From NCBI RefSeq assembly GCF_001659605.2, contig NC_035168.2:11316659-11380658 (forward strand): 64,000 nucleotides of DNA, written 5' to 3'. Of this stretch, positions 22,159-34,730 are shown piece by piece. A program made the position numbers and the translations under genes. The DNA comes from Manihot esculenta. Lineage: Eukaryota; Streptophyta; Magnoliopsida; Malpighiales; Euphorbiaceae. Each line of letters opens with the position of its first letter. The stretch's first letter is position 1. A model generated the notes under the pieces. That model searched no databases. It was not told the origin of the DNA and saw only the letters and a program-made list of their open reading frames with translations.

Positions 22159-25100
22159 ATGGCTGCTAATAACAATTTCACTTTATCACTGCGATCCATC
22201 ATTGAGAAGGATAAACTGAAAGAAAATGGGACTAATTTTATTGACTGGTTTAGAAACTTGAGAATTGTTCTCAAGAGAAAAAGTCCTATGTGCTTGATGA
22301 AGCTATCCCTGAACCACCTCCTGCTGATGCTACTAATGCTGTTAAGAACAAGTATAAGAAGCATATGGATGATTCTAATGACATTGGATGTCTTATATTG
22401 GCAACTATGTTCCTAGAACTTCAGAATGATCTGGAGCACCTTGAGGCCTATGAGATGAGTGTCCATCTCAAACAGGCTTTCCAACAGCAAGCTAGGCAGG
22501 ATAGGTATGAGACTACCATTGCATTGTATGATTGCAAAATGGTTGAAGGTGAATCAGTAGTGCTCATGTTTTGAAGATAAAAGGCTACATTGATCACCTT
22601 GCTAGGCTTGGCTATCCTTTGAGTTTAGAACTCTCCATGGATTTGATCCTACATTCTTTACCTAGTAGTTTTTTTCAGTTTGTCATGAACTATAACATGA
22701 ACAACATGGAGAAATCCATTCCTGAGCTGCATGGGATGCCAAAAACAGCTGAGGTAAATGTCAAGAAAAGGCCTACCCAAATTTTAAATGTCAATAAGGG
22801 TAAGCCCATGAAAAATAAGAGGAAGCCCAAGTCTAAAGGTGATAATGGGCCTAAGGGACGAGGCAAGCCTAAACCGCAAGCCAAGGCAAAAGTTTCTAAG
22901 GAAGGAATCTACTTCCATTGCAAGGAACTAGAGCATTGGAAGAGAAATTGCAAACTCTTTTTGGATGAGTGCAAGAAGAATAAGAGTAGTAAGACTACAA
23001 CTTCAGGTATTTATGTTATAGATATTAATTTATCTATTTCTACTTCATGGGTATTAGATACCGGATGTGGTTCTCATATTTATACAAATATACAGGGTCT
23101 CAAAAGGAGTAAAAAAACTAAAAAAGGGCAATGTGGACCTACGTGTAGGCAATGGAGCAAGAGTTGCTGCTTTAGCTGTAGGGACTTATGAACTTGTTTT
23201 GCCCAATAGGCTTTTGTTAATTTTGAACAATTGCTTTTATGTTCCTACTTTGAGTAGGAATATTATTTCAGTTTCTGTTTTGGACGATAAAGGTTTTTCA
23301 TTTCTTATTAAGAATAAGAAATGCTCCATTTATAATAAAGATTTGCTTTATTGTATTGCAAATTCTTATGATGACCTTTTTATGTCCTTAATCTAGATGA
23401 TTCTAGAGACAATAATATCTATAACATAACTTCTAAGAAAACTAAGCCAAATGAACTAAACCCAACATATTTATGGTATTGTCGTCTTAGCCATATAAAT
23501 GAGAATCGCATATCTAAGCTCCATAAGGATGGTTTATTAGATTCATTTGATTTTGAATCATTTGAAAATTATGAATCTTGTTTGCTTGTTAAGATGACAA
23601 AGGACCCTTTTACTGGACAAGGTCAAAGGGCTTCAGACTTATTGGGCTTAATACATACAGATGTATGTGGCCCACTAAGCATTAGTGCCAGGGGAGTTTA
23701 TCAGTACTTCATTACATTCACTGATGATTTCAATAGGTATGGCTATGTCTACCTAATGAAATATAAACATGAATCATTTGAAATGTTTAGAACTTTTCAA
23801 AATGAAGTACAAAATCAACTTGGTAGAACTATTAAAATGCTTCGATCTCATCGAGGTGGTGAATAATTGAGCCAAGAGTTTGATGAACATCTTAGAAATT
23901 GTGAAATTGTTTCACAATTAACTCCTCTAGGAACTCCACTATGGAATAGTATTTCTGAAAGGAGAAATCGAACTTTATTAAATATGGTTCAATCTATGAT
24001 GAGTAAAGCAAATCTCCCTTTACCATTTTGGGGTTATGTCTTGGAAACAACTGCATTCATTTTAAACCGAGTACCATCAAAAGCGGTTGAAAAGACACCA
24101 TATGAGTTGTGGACTGGCAAAATGCCCAGTTTGTCTTTTCTTAAGATTTGGGGTTGTGAGGCTTATGTGAAACGCCCAATTTCAAATAAGCTAGCTCCAA
24201 AATCTATCAAGTGCAATTTTGTGGGGTATCCTAAGGAAACCAAAGGATACTATTTCTATATTTCCTTAGAGAACAAAGTGTTTGTTGCTCGAAATGGTAC
24301 CTTTTTAGAAAATGAATTTATCTCTCAGAGATTCAGTGGGAGTACAGTGCGACTTGATGAAACTCAAGCACCACAAGAGAGCATTGAACTGCTGGTAGAA
24401 CCACTTCCAGAACCATAAATAGCTGTGGAAACTAAAAGGGTGATACAAGTCCCACGCAGATCTGATAGGACACGTCATCAACCTGAGAGATATGGATTTC
24501 TCATTACTGACAGTCGTGAACTTTTGCTCATTGATCATGATGAGCCTACTACCTATCAAGAGGCTGTGTCAGGTCCAGATTCTGAGAAATGGCTTTTCGC
24601 CATGAAATCTGAAATGCAATCCATGTATGACAGTCGAGTTTGGTCATTAATTGATCCCCCTGATGGTGTTAAGACCATTGGTTGCAAATGAGTTTTCAAG
24701 AAGAAAACTGACATGTATGGAAATGTGCATACCTACAAAGCAAGGCTTGTCGCAAAAGGTTTCAAACAAACTCATGGTATAGACTATGACGAGACCTTTT
24801 CGCCAGTTGCAATGCTTAAGTTGGTTAGAATTCTCATTGCCATTGCTACGTAATACAATTACGAGATATGGCAAATGGATGTCAAAATAGCTTTCCTTAA
24901 TGGAAACTTACTCGAGGATGTGTACATGACACAACCTGAGGGTTTTATAATCCCTGAGAATTCTGGAAAGGTTTGCAAGTTTCAAAGATCCATTTATGGA
25001 TTGAAGTAAGCCTCTCGGAGCTGGAATCTTCGTTTTGATGAGACAGTCAGAGACTTTGGATTCATCAAGAATGAAGATGAACCTTGTGTTTATAAGATTA

Positions 25101-26119
25101 TTAGTGGGAGTGCGGTTGTGTTTCTAGTCCTATATGTGGATGACATATTACTCATTGGAAATGATATCCCTACCTTGCAAAAGGTTAAGACTTGGTTAGG
25201 AAATTCTTTTTTAATGAAGGACTTAGGTAAGGCTGCATATATCCTTAGTGTTAAGATCTATAGGGATAGATCCAAGTGGATAATCGATCTGAGTCAAAGT
25301 ACTTATATTGACAAGGTGCTGAAAAGGTTTAGCATGCAAGATTCCAAAAGAGGATTCTTGCCCATGTCTCATGGTATTCATCTCAGCAAGAATCAATGTC
25401 CTATGACATCTAATGAGCGAGAACGGATGAATAAGATTCCTTATGCTTCTGCTATTGGATCTATCACGTATGCCATGTTATGTACTAGACCATACGTCTC
25501 ATATGCATTAAGCACAACAAGCAGATATCAGGCAGATCCCGGTGAAAGTCATTGGACAACTATTAAGAATATCCTAAAGTACCTTAGAAGGACTAAGGAT
25601 GCATTACTAGGTTATGGAGGTTTGGAAGACGAGCTAGTTGTAAAAGGTTACACAGATACTAGTTTCCAAACCGATATAGATGACTTCAGATCGCAGTCAG
25701 GATTTATATTCACTTTAAATAGTGGAGTTGTTAGTTGGAAAAGTTCCAAGCAGAGCACTATAGTAGATTCTACAACAGAAGCTGAGTATATAGCAGCATC
25801 AGATGCAGCTAAAGAGGTAGTCTGGTTGAAAAAATTCATCACAGAGTTGGGAGTAGTTCCCAGCATTGCAAATCCTATGGACCTTTATTGTGATAACAAT
25901 GGTGCCATAGCACAGACAAAGGAGCCTAGATCTCATTAGAGATCTAAGCATGTACTCAGGCGATATCACCTTATTCGAGAGATCATTGATAAAGGAGATA
26001 TCAAAATATACAAAGTAGACACAAATGACAATATTGCAGATCCACTAACCAAGCCCCTCTCACAGGTCAAGCATGATCAGCATACTAGGTCTATGGGTAT
26101 TAGATATTTGTATGATTAG
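22159..26119 (+). pseudogene. gag-pol of the copia element, decayed
   Basis: The ATG at 22159 starts gag (M-A-A-N-N-N-F). Frame changes occur near 22285, 22570 and 23070. The zinc knuckle near 22912-22950 has lost its first Cys (Tyr instead). Protease keeps L-D-T-G at about 23058. From about 23400 to the end everything lies in one frame, with stops at 23864, 24416, 24689, near 24851, near 25007 and at 25937. The integrase HHCC region is damaged, and the second catalytic Asp is His at 23849-23851, just before the 23864 stop. RT Y-V-D-D is intact at 25133-25144. RNase H follows and pol ends at the TAG at 26117-26119. It is non-functional. Confidence 0.92.
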
Positions 26120-26130
26120 GCCTAGTGCAA

Positions 26131-26139
26131 GTGGGGGAT
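26131..26139 (+). promoter_or_regulatory. polypurine tract of the copia element
   Basis: GTGGGGGAT directly before the TGTTAG of the 3' LTR; this is the expected plus-strand primer position. Confidence 0.8.
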
Positions 26140-26795
26140 TGTTAGTGTATTTGCGCTAGGCCATTATCTTGAACCTTTTTGTATGTCGTTTTGGTTATTA
26201 ATAAAAGAGGTTTTTACTATCATTATTATTTGTTTGCATGTTACATAATAATGATTAACATCCCTGGTTACTTATTATTATTTTGATAATAATAAAATAT
26301 AACTAGTATGATTATTGATTGATAATCACGAGATGATTATGTATATGTTGATATAATTCAATAATCATATATACTTGTTAGAGAACAAAATATAGGATGG
26401 ACCCGCATTGAGATCACTACATGGGTTATTGTCATAAGTGAATCTCAAAGTAGTCATGTCTTAATTCTTTGACTTGAGATTATCATAGTTTCCAATATAA
26501 GGACTGTTATATTTTGACATAACCAAATATTGTCTTTAATCAGAAAATCATAAAGGTTATGATTGAGCATAACAGAAATTATGTAGAGGATATTAAACAA
26601 TCAAGATATAATTTGTCCCTCTCTTTGAGAGAGATATCTTCTGGACCCCTCGATAAGTGAGACCGAGAAATGCATGGCCGTGCTCAAATGAATTGATAGT
26701 GTGATCAATATCATTTGAATTTATCAGTCTACTTAGAGATCGGGAAGTCATAAGTTTGAATATTATAAGTTTGACATTGACCATGACTTATGTTC

Positions 26796-28493
26796 TGACT
26801 CGCGGTTGTCGAAGCCGGTCAAAAATAACCTTTCTGGTTATCAACAATTTTACAACTGTAGATAGTGGTGAAAGGATCGAATCCACAGGGAATTGAAAAC
26901 TTACCTATTTTCCTTATCAAGACCAAGAGAATTAACTGAAACAAAAATAAACTGAAAGAGAAATAAATTGAAACTAGATAAACGGAAAGCAAAACAAACT
27001 GAAAGCGAAATAAACTGAAAGAGAAATAAACGAAAAGGGAAATAAACTGAAAGCAAAATAAACTGAAAGCAAAACAAACTGAAACGAGATAAAACTGAAA
27101 CCAACTAAACTGAAAGTAAAATGGGGGGTTTGAGATTAATTTAATTGATCTAAAACTGAAAGCAATAAAGTAAAGCAAATAATAAAAATAAAGAGAAATC
27201 AATAATAAGAAAGATCTAGTTGAAGAATTGGATCCACTTCAGTTGTTGGGATTGATCATTGAAACTTATGTTCTTTTGATTGATTCAATAGATTAGTTAT
27301 GGAGATGGAAAACACTTCTCACCACCATGTCTCTCCTTATGATTAAACCAATTAGGGAACGTCCTCTAATTAATTACTAATTAACAAATTGCCAAGGAAT
27401 GTCCTTGGACCTTAGGCATCAAAACAATTGTTAATTGCATGAAGAAAGATAGAGATCCAATCCTAACTACTCAAATGCATGAGATGTTGCTAGATCATAC
27501 AATTCCTTAGTTGTTACACCAAGTGTTCTTATGTCTAAACAATTCAAGCAATTACGGACTTAAAATTATCCAAACTAATAATTAATTACCTTGCAATCAA
27601 GAATAAGTGGTCAATTTGATCAAAACAACAATGTAATAATAGAATCAAGCATGAACTGTATAAATATTGAATAACCAAAAGAAAAACAATGTGTATTCAG
27701 ATCTCACAATCCATAAAAAAACTTTAGTTTCAACCAATCTTCAACTAGAATAAAAGGTTTCAGCCACTCATGGCTAAACCAAAAACCAAAAAATAAAGAA
27801 AGGAAGAAGAAGAGATGGTATCACTTGCAATCCCGTAGGTGTGTCCAAGGTGGTGTTGAAAAAGCTATTGGGAGGCTCCTTATGTGTCTTTTTATAGTTG
27901 AAAGTGTTGCCCTAGGTCCTTACATGCTGCCTTTGCTGCCCAAGAGGTGCTTGCTGCCCAAGTTGTGTCTGAAAAGGAAAGAATCGCGTTGCAAGCTCTT
28001 CAGAAGGCAAGAGGAGCGCGGATAGTGTTTCAGAAGGAAGTTGGGCGCGCGGTCATGAATGTGCAGAAGGAAAAGATCTTCTGTCCAATCTTTCCTTTTT
28101 AGGAGGAGCCTTCATTTGAATTTTGAATGCTGAATGCAGAAGAGGCAAGTGCGTCTTCATGAAATCTTGCTGCCTAAATAGGAAGATATGACTGCTGCAG
28201 TGTGTGCACATCTTTGAATAAGGAAAGAAAGATCTGCGATTTGAATTTCAAATAATCTTCTAACTGAACTTTCCTTATTTGCTTTTGCTTCTGCACTTTC
28301 CTTATTTGAAAACTTTCCCTTTTTGGCACTTTCTATATTTGGCACTTTTTTGTAGTTTTAAGAGCATTTTCTCCAGATTGTGCCTTTACACCTAATATCT
28401 GCAAAGCATAATTAAAACCACAAAATTAGGCAGAAAAGATGCAAATAAACATCAAGAACATAGTGATAAAATGGACTAAAATATGCTCTATCA
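26796..28493 (-). mobile_element. solo LTR (Athila-like?), copy 2
   Basis: A 1,698-bp TG...CA block with the exact duplication TGTTC (26791-26795, 28494-28498), same family as 8214-9789 but inserted at a different site of the other copia LTR. It is longer mainly because of an expanded internal array (26935-27125). It has no coding capacity. Orientation is inferred as for copy 1. Confidence 0.75.
26935..27125. repeat. expanded short tandem array in solo LTR copy 2
   Basis: About ten imperfect units built on AAATAAACTGAAAGCAA. The same site in copy 1 (about 8340-8400) has only three or four units, which accounts for most of the 122-bp length difference. Confidence 0.8.
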
Positions 28494-28613
28494 TGTTCAA
28501 ACTAGATATCGTGTGACAAAGGGATTAATACATGTTCTATTTATTAGGCTTTATCGGACTATCGATCCTCATATTAATTGGGTAGTCATAATGTCTTACT
28601 AGAGGCCGCTTAT

Positions 28614-28838
28614 GTAACATTCTCTGGGCCCACACCAGTGAATATTGTCCGCTTTGGGTCAAGGGATTGAAACCATGTCTTCCCTCACGGGTTTGTTTCT
28701 AGGTCAAGGGATTTACTACCCTGTCTTCTCAAAATGCGTCCACTGGGGTCTCTTGGACATAGGCTTATAAGGCCTTCTCCCTTTCAACCTCTTTCCGATG
28801 TAGGTGGATCAAAGGTATCCCACATCGGAAAGAGGTTG
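28614..28838. mobile_element. unclassified insert with terminal hairpin in copia 3' LTR
   Basis: About 225 bp with no counterpart in the 5' LTR, beginning TGTAACATTCTCTGGGCC (from 28613). It ends in perfect 17-bp inverted arms, CAACCTCTTTCCGATGT (28785-28801) and its complement (28822-28838). It resembles a short TRIM- or MITE-like repeat (phrases such as ATTGTCCGCTTTGGG recur in plant repeats, from memory). About 98 bp of LTR was lost at the same place, so it is not a simple insertion and no TSD is visible. Confidence 0.5.
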
Positions 28839-29462
28839 GGCTAAAAGTCCATTAATATAATTAATAATAATAAAGTGTTATTATTAATAATATTAATTAT
28901 TTATTATTATAAGATAATAATATTTAAAAGGATCTGTAGTCTATCTGTAACTGTTACAGATAAAGGACTCTATCACATAAGATATCTGAGTATCTGCGAG
29001 ATTGTGATAGTTGGTTATGAACACAACACTATCACATAAGATATTTGAGTATCTGCAAGATCGTTATAGTGGGTTATGAACACAACTCTTTCACAAAAAG
29101 AGTTGTGGGAAAACAAAAGACTAAAAACGAATAAAAACCGCTTCTGCGAAGTGGAAGGAATGTTTTTTTGAGAATTCATTTTTTGAGTTGCAAATCGGGA
29201 GCACATAGTTTATCCATCTTGAGAAAGCTAGCACTCTAGAAAGATAGAAGACGTTCGTGTGGATACCATAGAGGGTGTTCATTGAAAAAGCAGCACTATC
29301 AGTCCGTAATAGTATCTTCTCGTCGAGTCTAATAGGTTAGTCTTGTATCCTTCTTTTCGAAATAAACGAAGCACACGGATACCGAGAAGGAAAACAGAGA
29401 TTTTTATTTTTTTTGCTGCGTATTTTGGGTTGCAGTAAATCTCTGGATTTCCTAACAATCCA

Positions 29463-30523
29463 AGTTCGCCTAGAGCTTGACTACCGACTCTAGTGCATAT
29501 TTCATGCTACCCCCACTTCATCAACCCAAGCTTTCAACCTTGAGCATTCCTCTTGCAGAAGTACTTTTTCCATCTCCTGGGCCCCAAACTCTTGCCTTAG
29601 AGCCTTGTTATGCTCTTTGGCTATGTATGCGCAGAGAACACTCTCCATGGCAGAGTGCATGATGCTATCAAAGAGGTCGTCCATCTCGACCTCATTCAGG
29701 CAATGACGGCCTCCAAGTCTTAAAGCATTTTTGGCTATTAGGAATGACAAATGGGGTTCCTTAAGAAGAGAAATCGTCTGGATCAGTGCCAGCGCCAGGT
29801 ATTGGATGCTAGGAGGCCATGAGGACTCGATTCCAGCATTTTCTGGTGTGGGCTCAATAATGATAGGGAGTGATGCAGAGGCACCCCTTGTAAGGCTCGG
29901 GCTGAATAGGGGCCGATTCTTCTGTTGTAGAAGGGGATGGAGGAGAAAGAATGATAATCTTCTCGGTACGACGATCCTATTTAGGAGGTGAACCAGTCGT
30001 TCCAACAACTGCTTTGCCCTTATGAGCAGCGTGTGCTGCCTCGACAAACTTATTTCATGACCTGGCCATATCTGCATAAACACAAAGTAAGTAAGGCAAT
30101 TTCAAAAACAAAGGGGTTAGAAATAAAAATACCCTGCACACTAGCATGTGACGTGCTTTCCTCGTTGGTTGGAAGACTGGGTGGGTGAGAAGCCCGAGCC
30201 TGATCAACCTAAGTATGGCTTTGCCAGGATAGAAAGGCGTTCCTCACCGTGACGGTGGTATCGATCCTCTGTGTCGAGGCCATCATCTGGAGGAAGTCCA
30301 AAAAATCCTCCTCATCCCGCAGTGGCTGGACCCCATCCTTTCGAAGCTCCAAATATACGTTACAGTCAATTTGGAGCTGCCCAAAACCCCCGAATACTCA
30401 GTGACGTAGGATGAAAAACATATTTTTTCAGTATTTAAGGGATGAGGGTATCCAAGTGAAAAAGGTTTGATGTTTTCTCTCACTAAAGTACTAGAAAACT
30501 TTGTTCTTTTGGATTCCTAATTG
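29463..30523 (-). pseudogene. antisense ORF of the Tat element, middle part
   Basis: On the minus strand, 30523-30280 reads L-G-Y-P-H-P-L-N-T-E and then L-T-V-T-Y-I-W-S-F-E-R, resembling the region after the Transposase_28 domain. The frame 30083-29502 is open for 193 codons and ends in a Glu/Lys-rich, coiled-coil-like stretch (residues about 150-190). It joins the piece at 8066 once the copia is removed. It encodes the extra protein of Tat elements, of unknown role. The break near 30280-30090 suggests frame damage. Confidence 0.65.
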
Positions 30524-30528
30524 ATACA

Positions 30529-32753
30529 TGTAACGACCCGAAAATCGGACCGCTACCGGCGCTAGGATCCAGATCGGCTTAAGGCCGCCGGGACCCGTAG
30601 CAAGCCTGACATAACCTGAAAACCTGTTTAATCCCATACATGATCAACAATATACATAAAAAAATTAAAACTTTTCTTTCATACATTTTCTCATGCACCA
30701 AACTCAACCTGTACATGCACTAAATATAAACATAACCATAACCTTGACCCCTCTGTGGGATCTCATCAATGCCCCCAATGGGTGGCATAACATGTGTTGA
30801 GTTGGTTTACATCTACATCATAAAACATCTAAGATCATGTATTAAAAGGGATAACAGCATCCATAGGGTCAAGCACAACTTCTAATCCCCAATATCATTA
30901 TACATAACATGACTATTCAAACTTTACATCATCTTACAATTTATCATGTCCACTTTCTATCTATTACAAACATATGACTTTACTCTTCTTGACTTCTCTG
31001 TCTAGCCCGTACCTGCAATCCTGGGGGATTAGGGAAAAGGGGTGAGCTACTAGAGCCCAGTGAGCAGAATAATGAAAAACAACATTTAAATTCTCATGCC
31101 ATCATGTAATGCAACACATCACAATAAATCACATCTCGGATGGTATTGTCACCAATAGTCCTCTACATTCCAAAGTGCCGGGACGTAGAATGGGTACAAC
31201 CGGTCTTTCTCTTAATATAACATATCATAACATTCCAATGTGCCAGGGACGTAGAATGGGTACAACCTGGACTTTCTCTTACATAGTGCCAGGGACGTAG
31301 AATGGGTACAACCTGGACTTCCATACCATATCATGCCGTAACATCATCATACCATATGAGGACTAAAGGATCATCCAATAACTAATCCACATCAACATCA
31401 TAAATGCAATGCAACATATTCGTGAATTCTAATGCAAACAACCTAATTCATCACATGGCATTCATGATGCATGAACATGCTAAAAACTTTATAATTTATT
31501 CGCTTTAAAACGTAAAGGTTTATTCTACTCACCTCTTGGCTAGCTCTGACAATGACTGAAGCAGCTGACTCACTGCTGGGGTCCTCGGTTCCTCGGGTCC
31601 GAACCTACACAGGTGGACTCAAATGAAGGACCAAACAACTAGAACATAACTCTAAAAACATCCCCCAAAAACCCCTTAAAACACCTCAAAACAATTATGC
31701 AAAAACATGCAAAGGAAGGCTGAACAGGGCAGGTTCGGCGGCACCTTCGGCGGCCGAAAGTCCCAGACAGAGAAGAAAGTCTCTTTTCGGGGGCAGGCTT
31801 CGGCAGCCAAAAGGCTTGCCTCCCCAGCCATGTTCGGCGGCCGAAAGTCCTTTGGCTGCCGAACCTGGTTTCTGCCAAAGGGCAGAAACTTGGCTCCTCT
31901 ATGCACATTTGCCTCCAAAACTTCCAATCATGCATAAACCTATTCTACAACACACATACTCAAGCATACAAGCTCCTAGGGGCTTCAAACCATCTAAAAC
32001 CCCATCTACAACACATCAAACAACACAAATCCAACATACATTGCCCATAAACCAACAAAAACCCAAAAACTCATAAAACCCTACACATGCATTTCTACTT
32101 CAAGAATCAACTTAAAACTTGTTAAAAACATATAGTGAGCTCAAGATCGACCCTTACCTCTTGAAGATCGAGAGGAAAACGAGCCTAGCTCGAAGATGGG
32201 AGAGATTTGAGTTCTTGAACCTCAAAGCTCCAAAACTTGCTTTAAACTCAAAAATCTTCAAAACAAGATGAAAACTCATAAGAAAAACATGAAATCTCGA
32301 AGGGAGAAGCTCAAAACAGAGGAGGGGCGATGGAGAACTCACCTTGGCCGAAAACGGGAAGAAAAGCTTGCCCGTTTCGGCCATGGGGTCCTTTTATAGG
32401 GCTGTCCTTACCACCTTTCGGCGGCCTAACGTGCCCCCACAGCGCATGCAAGTTCGGCGGCCGAACATGAGGTTCGGCGGCCGAACCTTGGCTGATTCAA
32501 ACAAGGCTTTCGGAGGCCTAAAGCGCTCCAAAACCTCCTCACGTTCGGCGGCCGAACATGACTTTCGGCGGTTGATCCTGGCAAAGCCTCCAAAGCCCTC
32601 TCCACTCAAAACTTGGGTTTATTTTCATTAAAAACTATAAAATACATCAAAACATTTTATGAAAACATGGTTTTACCCTTCTAGAGGTCTCCAACATCCG
32701 AGATTCCGCCGGACGGTAGGAATTTTGATATCGGAGTCTAGCCGGGTATTACA
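30529..32753 (-). mobile_element. solo LTR of a chromovirus related to B, minus strand
   Basis: 2,225 bp. Read on the minus strand it starts TGTAATACCCGGCTAGACTC and ends GGGTCGTTACA. The exact duplication ATACA lies at 30524-30528 and 32754-32758. It contains the TTCGGC-N-GCCGAA arrays (31735-31865, 32415-32570), a TATA box (complement of CTTTTATA at 32391-32398) and a tandem array (about 31165-31320). No internal region is present, so it is an LTR-LTR recombination product. Confidence 0.95.
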
Positions 32754-32758
32754 ATACA

Positions 32759-33113
32759 ACTGGGAGAATAGAGCAAAACTTGGCTCGATACTGTTGTCGA
32801 AGCATAGGAAGCAAAAAGCCACCAAGATCCTTAAACTCTTGGGGTGCAGTTGGGCAACAGCCAGCTTATAGAAACGAAGGATTTCAATAAAGAAGGGGTC
32901 CTTCGAAAATCAAAGATCCTGTCTTTAGTTGCTCTTTATAGATGATAATTGTATCCTTAGTAGGAATACGGTCATCCACACAAACACGAGGTGGGGGGAG
33001 CATAGACTCAGAAGGTCTCTCATGAGATTTGATAGCGATCATAAAGGCGGCCTACATCCTTCTCAGTCAGTATAGAAGGGATGTTGTTTACCAAGATGCT
33101 TTTGCTTTCATGG
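32759..33113 (-). pseudogene. antisense ORF of the Tat element, Transposase_28-like part
   Basis: On the minus strand this short piece between two insertions reads P-P-P-R-V-C-V-D-D-R-I-P, then I-I-I-Y-K-E-Q-L-K-T-G, then in another frame F-Y-K-L-A-V-A-Q-L-H-P-K-S. This pattern is characteristic of the plant putative gypsy-type transposon domain (PF04195). At least one frameshift and an in-frame stop are present. Confidence 0.65.
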
Positions 33114-33479
33114 ACCTCTGTAATACCCGGCTAGACTCCGGTATCGGAATTCCTACCGTTCGGTGGGATCCCGGATGTCAGAGACCTCTAGAAGGGTAGA
33201 ACCATGCTTTCATAAAATGTTTTCATGTTTTTAATGGTTTTAAAGTATGAAACTAAATGAGTTTTTTGCATGAAAATAGCATTGGAGGAAAACCCAGGTT
33301 CGGCCGCCGAAAGTCAAGTTCGGCCGCCGAACATGCATGCGTTTTGGAGGCACGTTAGGCCCCCGAAAGCATGAGTTAGGGAAGTTCAGTTTCGGCCGCT
33401 GAAAGTCAAGTTCGGCCGCCGAACATTTGCATGGATGCGAAGGCACATTCGGCCCCCGAACGTGGCCTGGCCAGCCACC

Positions 33480-33487
33480 TATAAAAG
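33480..33487 (+). promoter_or_regulatory. TATA box in LTR B
   Basis: TATAAAAG after GCCAGCCACC; LTR A has TATTTAAG after the same context. The 3' LTR copy is at 41073-41080. Transcription would begin roughly 30 bp downstream. Confidence 0.75.
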
Positions 33488-34572
33488 GGGCACTTAGCCG
33501 AAATGGGCGAGCTTTCTCCCATTTTCGGCCACAGCAAGCTTCCGACCTTCCCTTTGCAAATCTAGTGTTCTTCCTCCAAATCTCTACCATTTTTCTTGAG
33601 TTTTAAGCTTGCATTGAAGGTTTTGAGCTTTTAAACCAAGTTTTGGAGCTTTGGGAACTCAGGAGCTCATTTTCGTGGATCTCCAAGTTTAGGTCGTCTC
33701 CCTCTCGATCTTCAAGAGGTAAGAGCCGATCTTAAGCTCAATACATGTTTTAAGTAAGTTTTAAGTGATTTTTATGGGGTAGAATGGCATGTATAGGGTT
33801 GTATGAGTTTTTAAGTAAATGTTAGGTTTTATGTGATTCTTGAACAATGTGGCATGTTTGAGTATGCTTGGAGTGTTGTAGTTGGGGTATTTGATGTTTT
33901 GAGGCCCCTAGGAACTTGTATGCATGATTTGGTTGAGATATATGCATGATTGGTGAGTTTGGAGGCGGAAATGCACAAAGGAACCGAGTTTCTGCCCTTT
34001 GGCAGAAACCAAGTTCGGCAGCCGAAGGCACTTTCGGCCGCCGAACATGGCTGGGGAGGCAGGCCTTTCGGCTGCCGAAGTTGCCCCCGAAAAGAGACTT
34101 TTGTCTCTGTCTGGGACTTTCGGCCGCCGAAGGTGCCGCCGAACCTACCTGAGTTTCGTCTCTGTCCAGGACTTTCGGCCGCCGAAGGTGCCGCCGAAAG
34201 TGCCCTGTTCAGCCACTTCATGCATATCCCTATGTGATATTTTCAGGATGTTTTAGGGGGTTTTTGGGGATGTTATTAGAGTTCTGTTTATGTATGTTTG
34301 GTCCCTCATTGGAGTCCACCTGTGTAGGTTCGGACCCGAGGAACCAAGGACCCCAGCAGTGAGCCAGCTGCTACAGAGTTTGTCAGAGTCAGCCAGAGGT
34401 GAGTGGAACTAAACTTAACCTTTTAAATTAAGAAATGAAATGCTTTTATCATGTTTCATGCATCATGAACATATTATAGGTTGGTTGCATTAGAATTCAC
34501 GACTATGCCGCATTGTATTGTTGTGATAGATGATAGTGGATGGACATTAGGATGATTCATTAGCCTTCTATA

Positions 34573-34730
34573 TACGAAGTCCTGTGGTGCCCATAATAGG
34601 GTCGGGCAATACGAAGACCTGTGGTGCCCATAATAGGGCCGGGCAATAACTCCGAGTACGAAGTCCTGTGGTGCCCATAATAGGGCCGGGCAATACGAAG
34701 TCCTGTGGTGCCCATAATAGGGCCGGGCAT
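34573..34730 (+). repeat. four-unit tandem array in LTR B
   Basis: Units of about 37 bp start TACGAAGTCC or TACGAAGACC at 34573, 34610, 34657 and 34694 and contain GTGGTGCCCATAATAGGG. It occupies the same LTR position as the unrelated arrays of A and C, and is repeated in the 3' LTR at about 42166-42325. Confidence 0.88.

Larger units (their letters stand above)
8072..29457 (+). mobile_element. Ty1/copia element with nested insertions
   Basis: LTR ends TGTTAG...CTAACA are flanked by an exact 5-bp TSD. The 5' LTR (8072-20661) is interrupted by a solo LTR and by chromovirus A. The internal region (20662-26139) has a primer site, a long leader, a decayed gag-pol and a purine tract. The 3' LTR (26140-29457) is interrupted by a second solo LTR. 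Without insertions the LTRs are about 1.5 kb. The domain order (protease, integrase, RT, RNase H) is that of copia. Long LTRs and the RT sequence suggest an Angela/Tork-like lineage (moderate certainty). Many stops and frameshifts mean it is inactive. It sits inside the Tat antisense ORF. Confidence 0.92.
26140..29457 (+). repeat. 3' LTR of the copia element (interrupted)
   Basis: The LTR pieces 26140-26795 and 28499-29457 surround a solo LTR. Compared with the 5' LTR, about 98 bp after GAGGCCGCTTAT is replaced by about 225 unrelated bp (28614-28838). It ends CTAACA, then the ATCCA duplication at 29458-29462. Confidence 0.9.

Noticed and set aside
34573..34730. Possible CRISPR-like array (regular repeats with short spacers)
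   Set aside because: Only four imperfect units, inside an LTR of a plant retrotransposon, present in both LTRs, with no cas genes.
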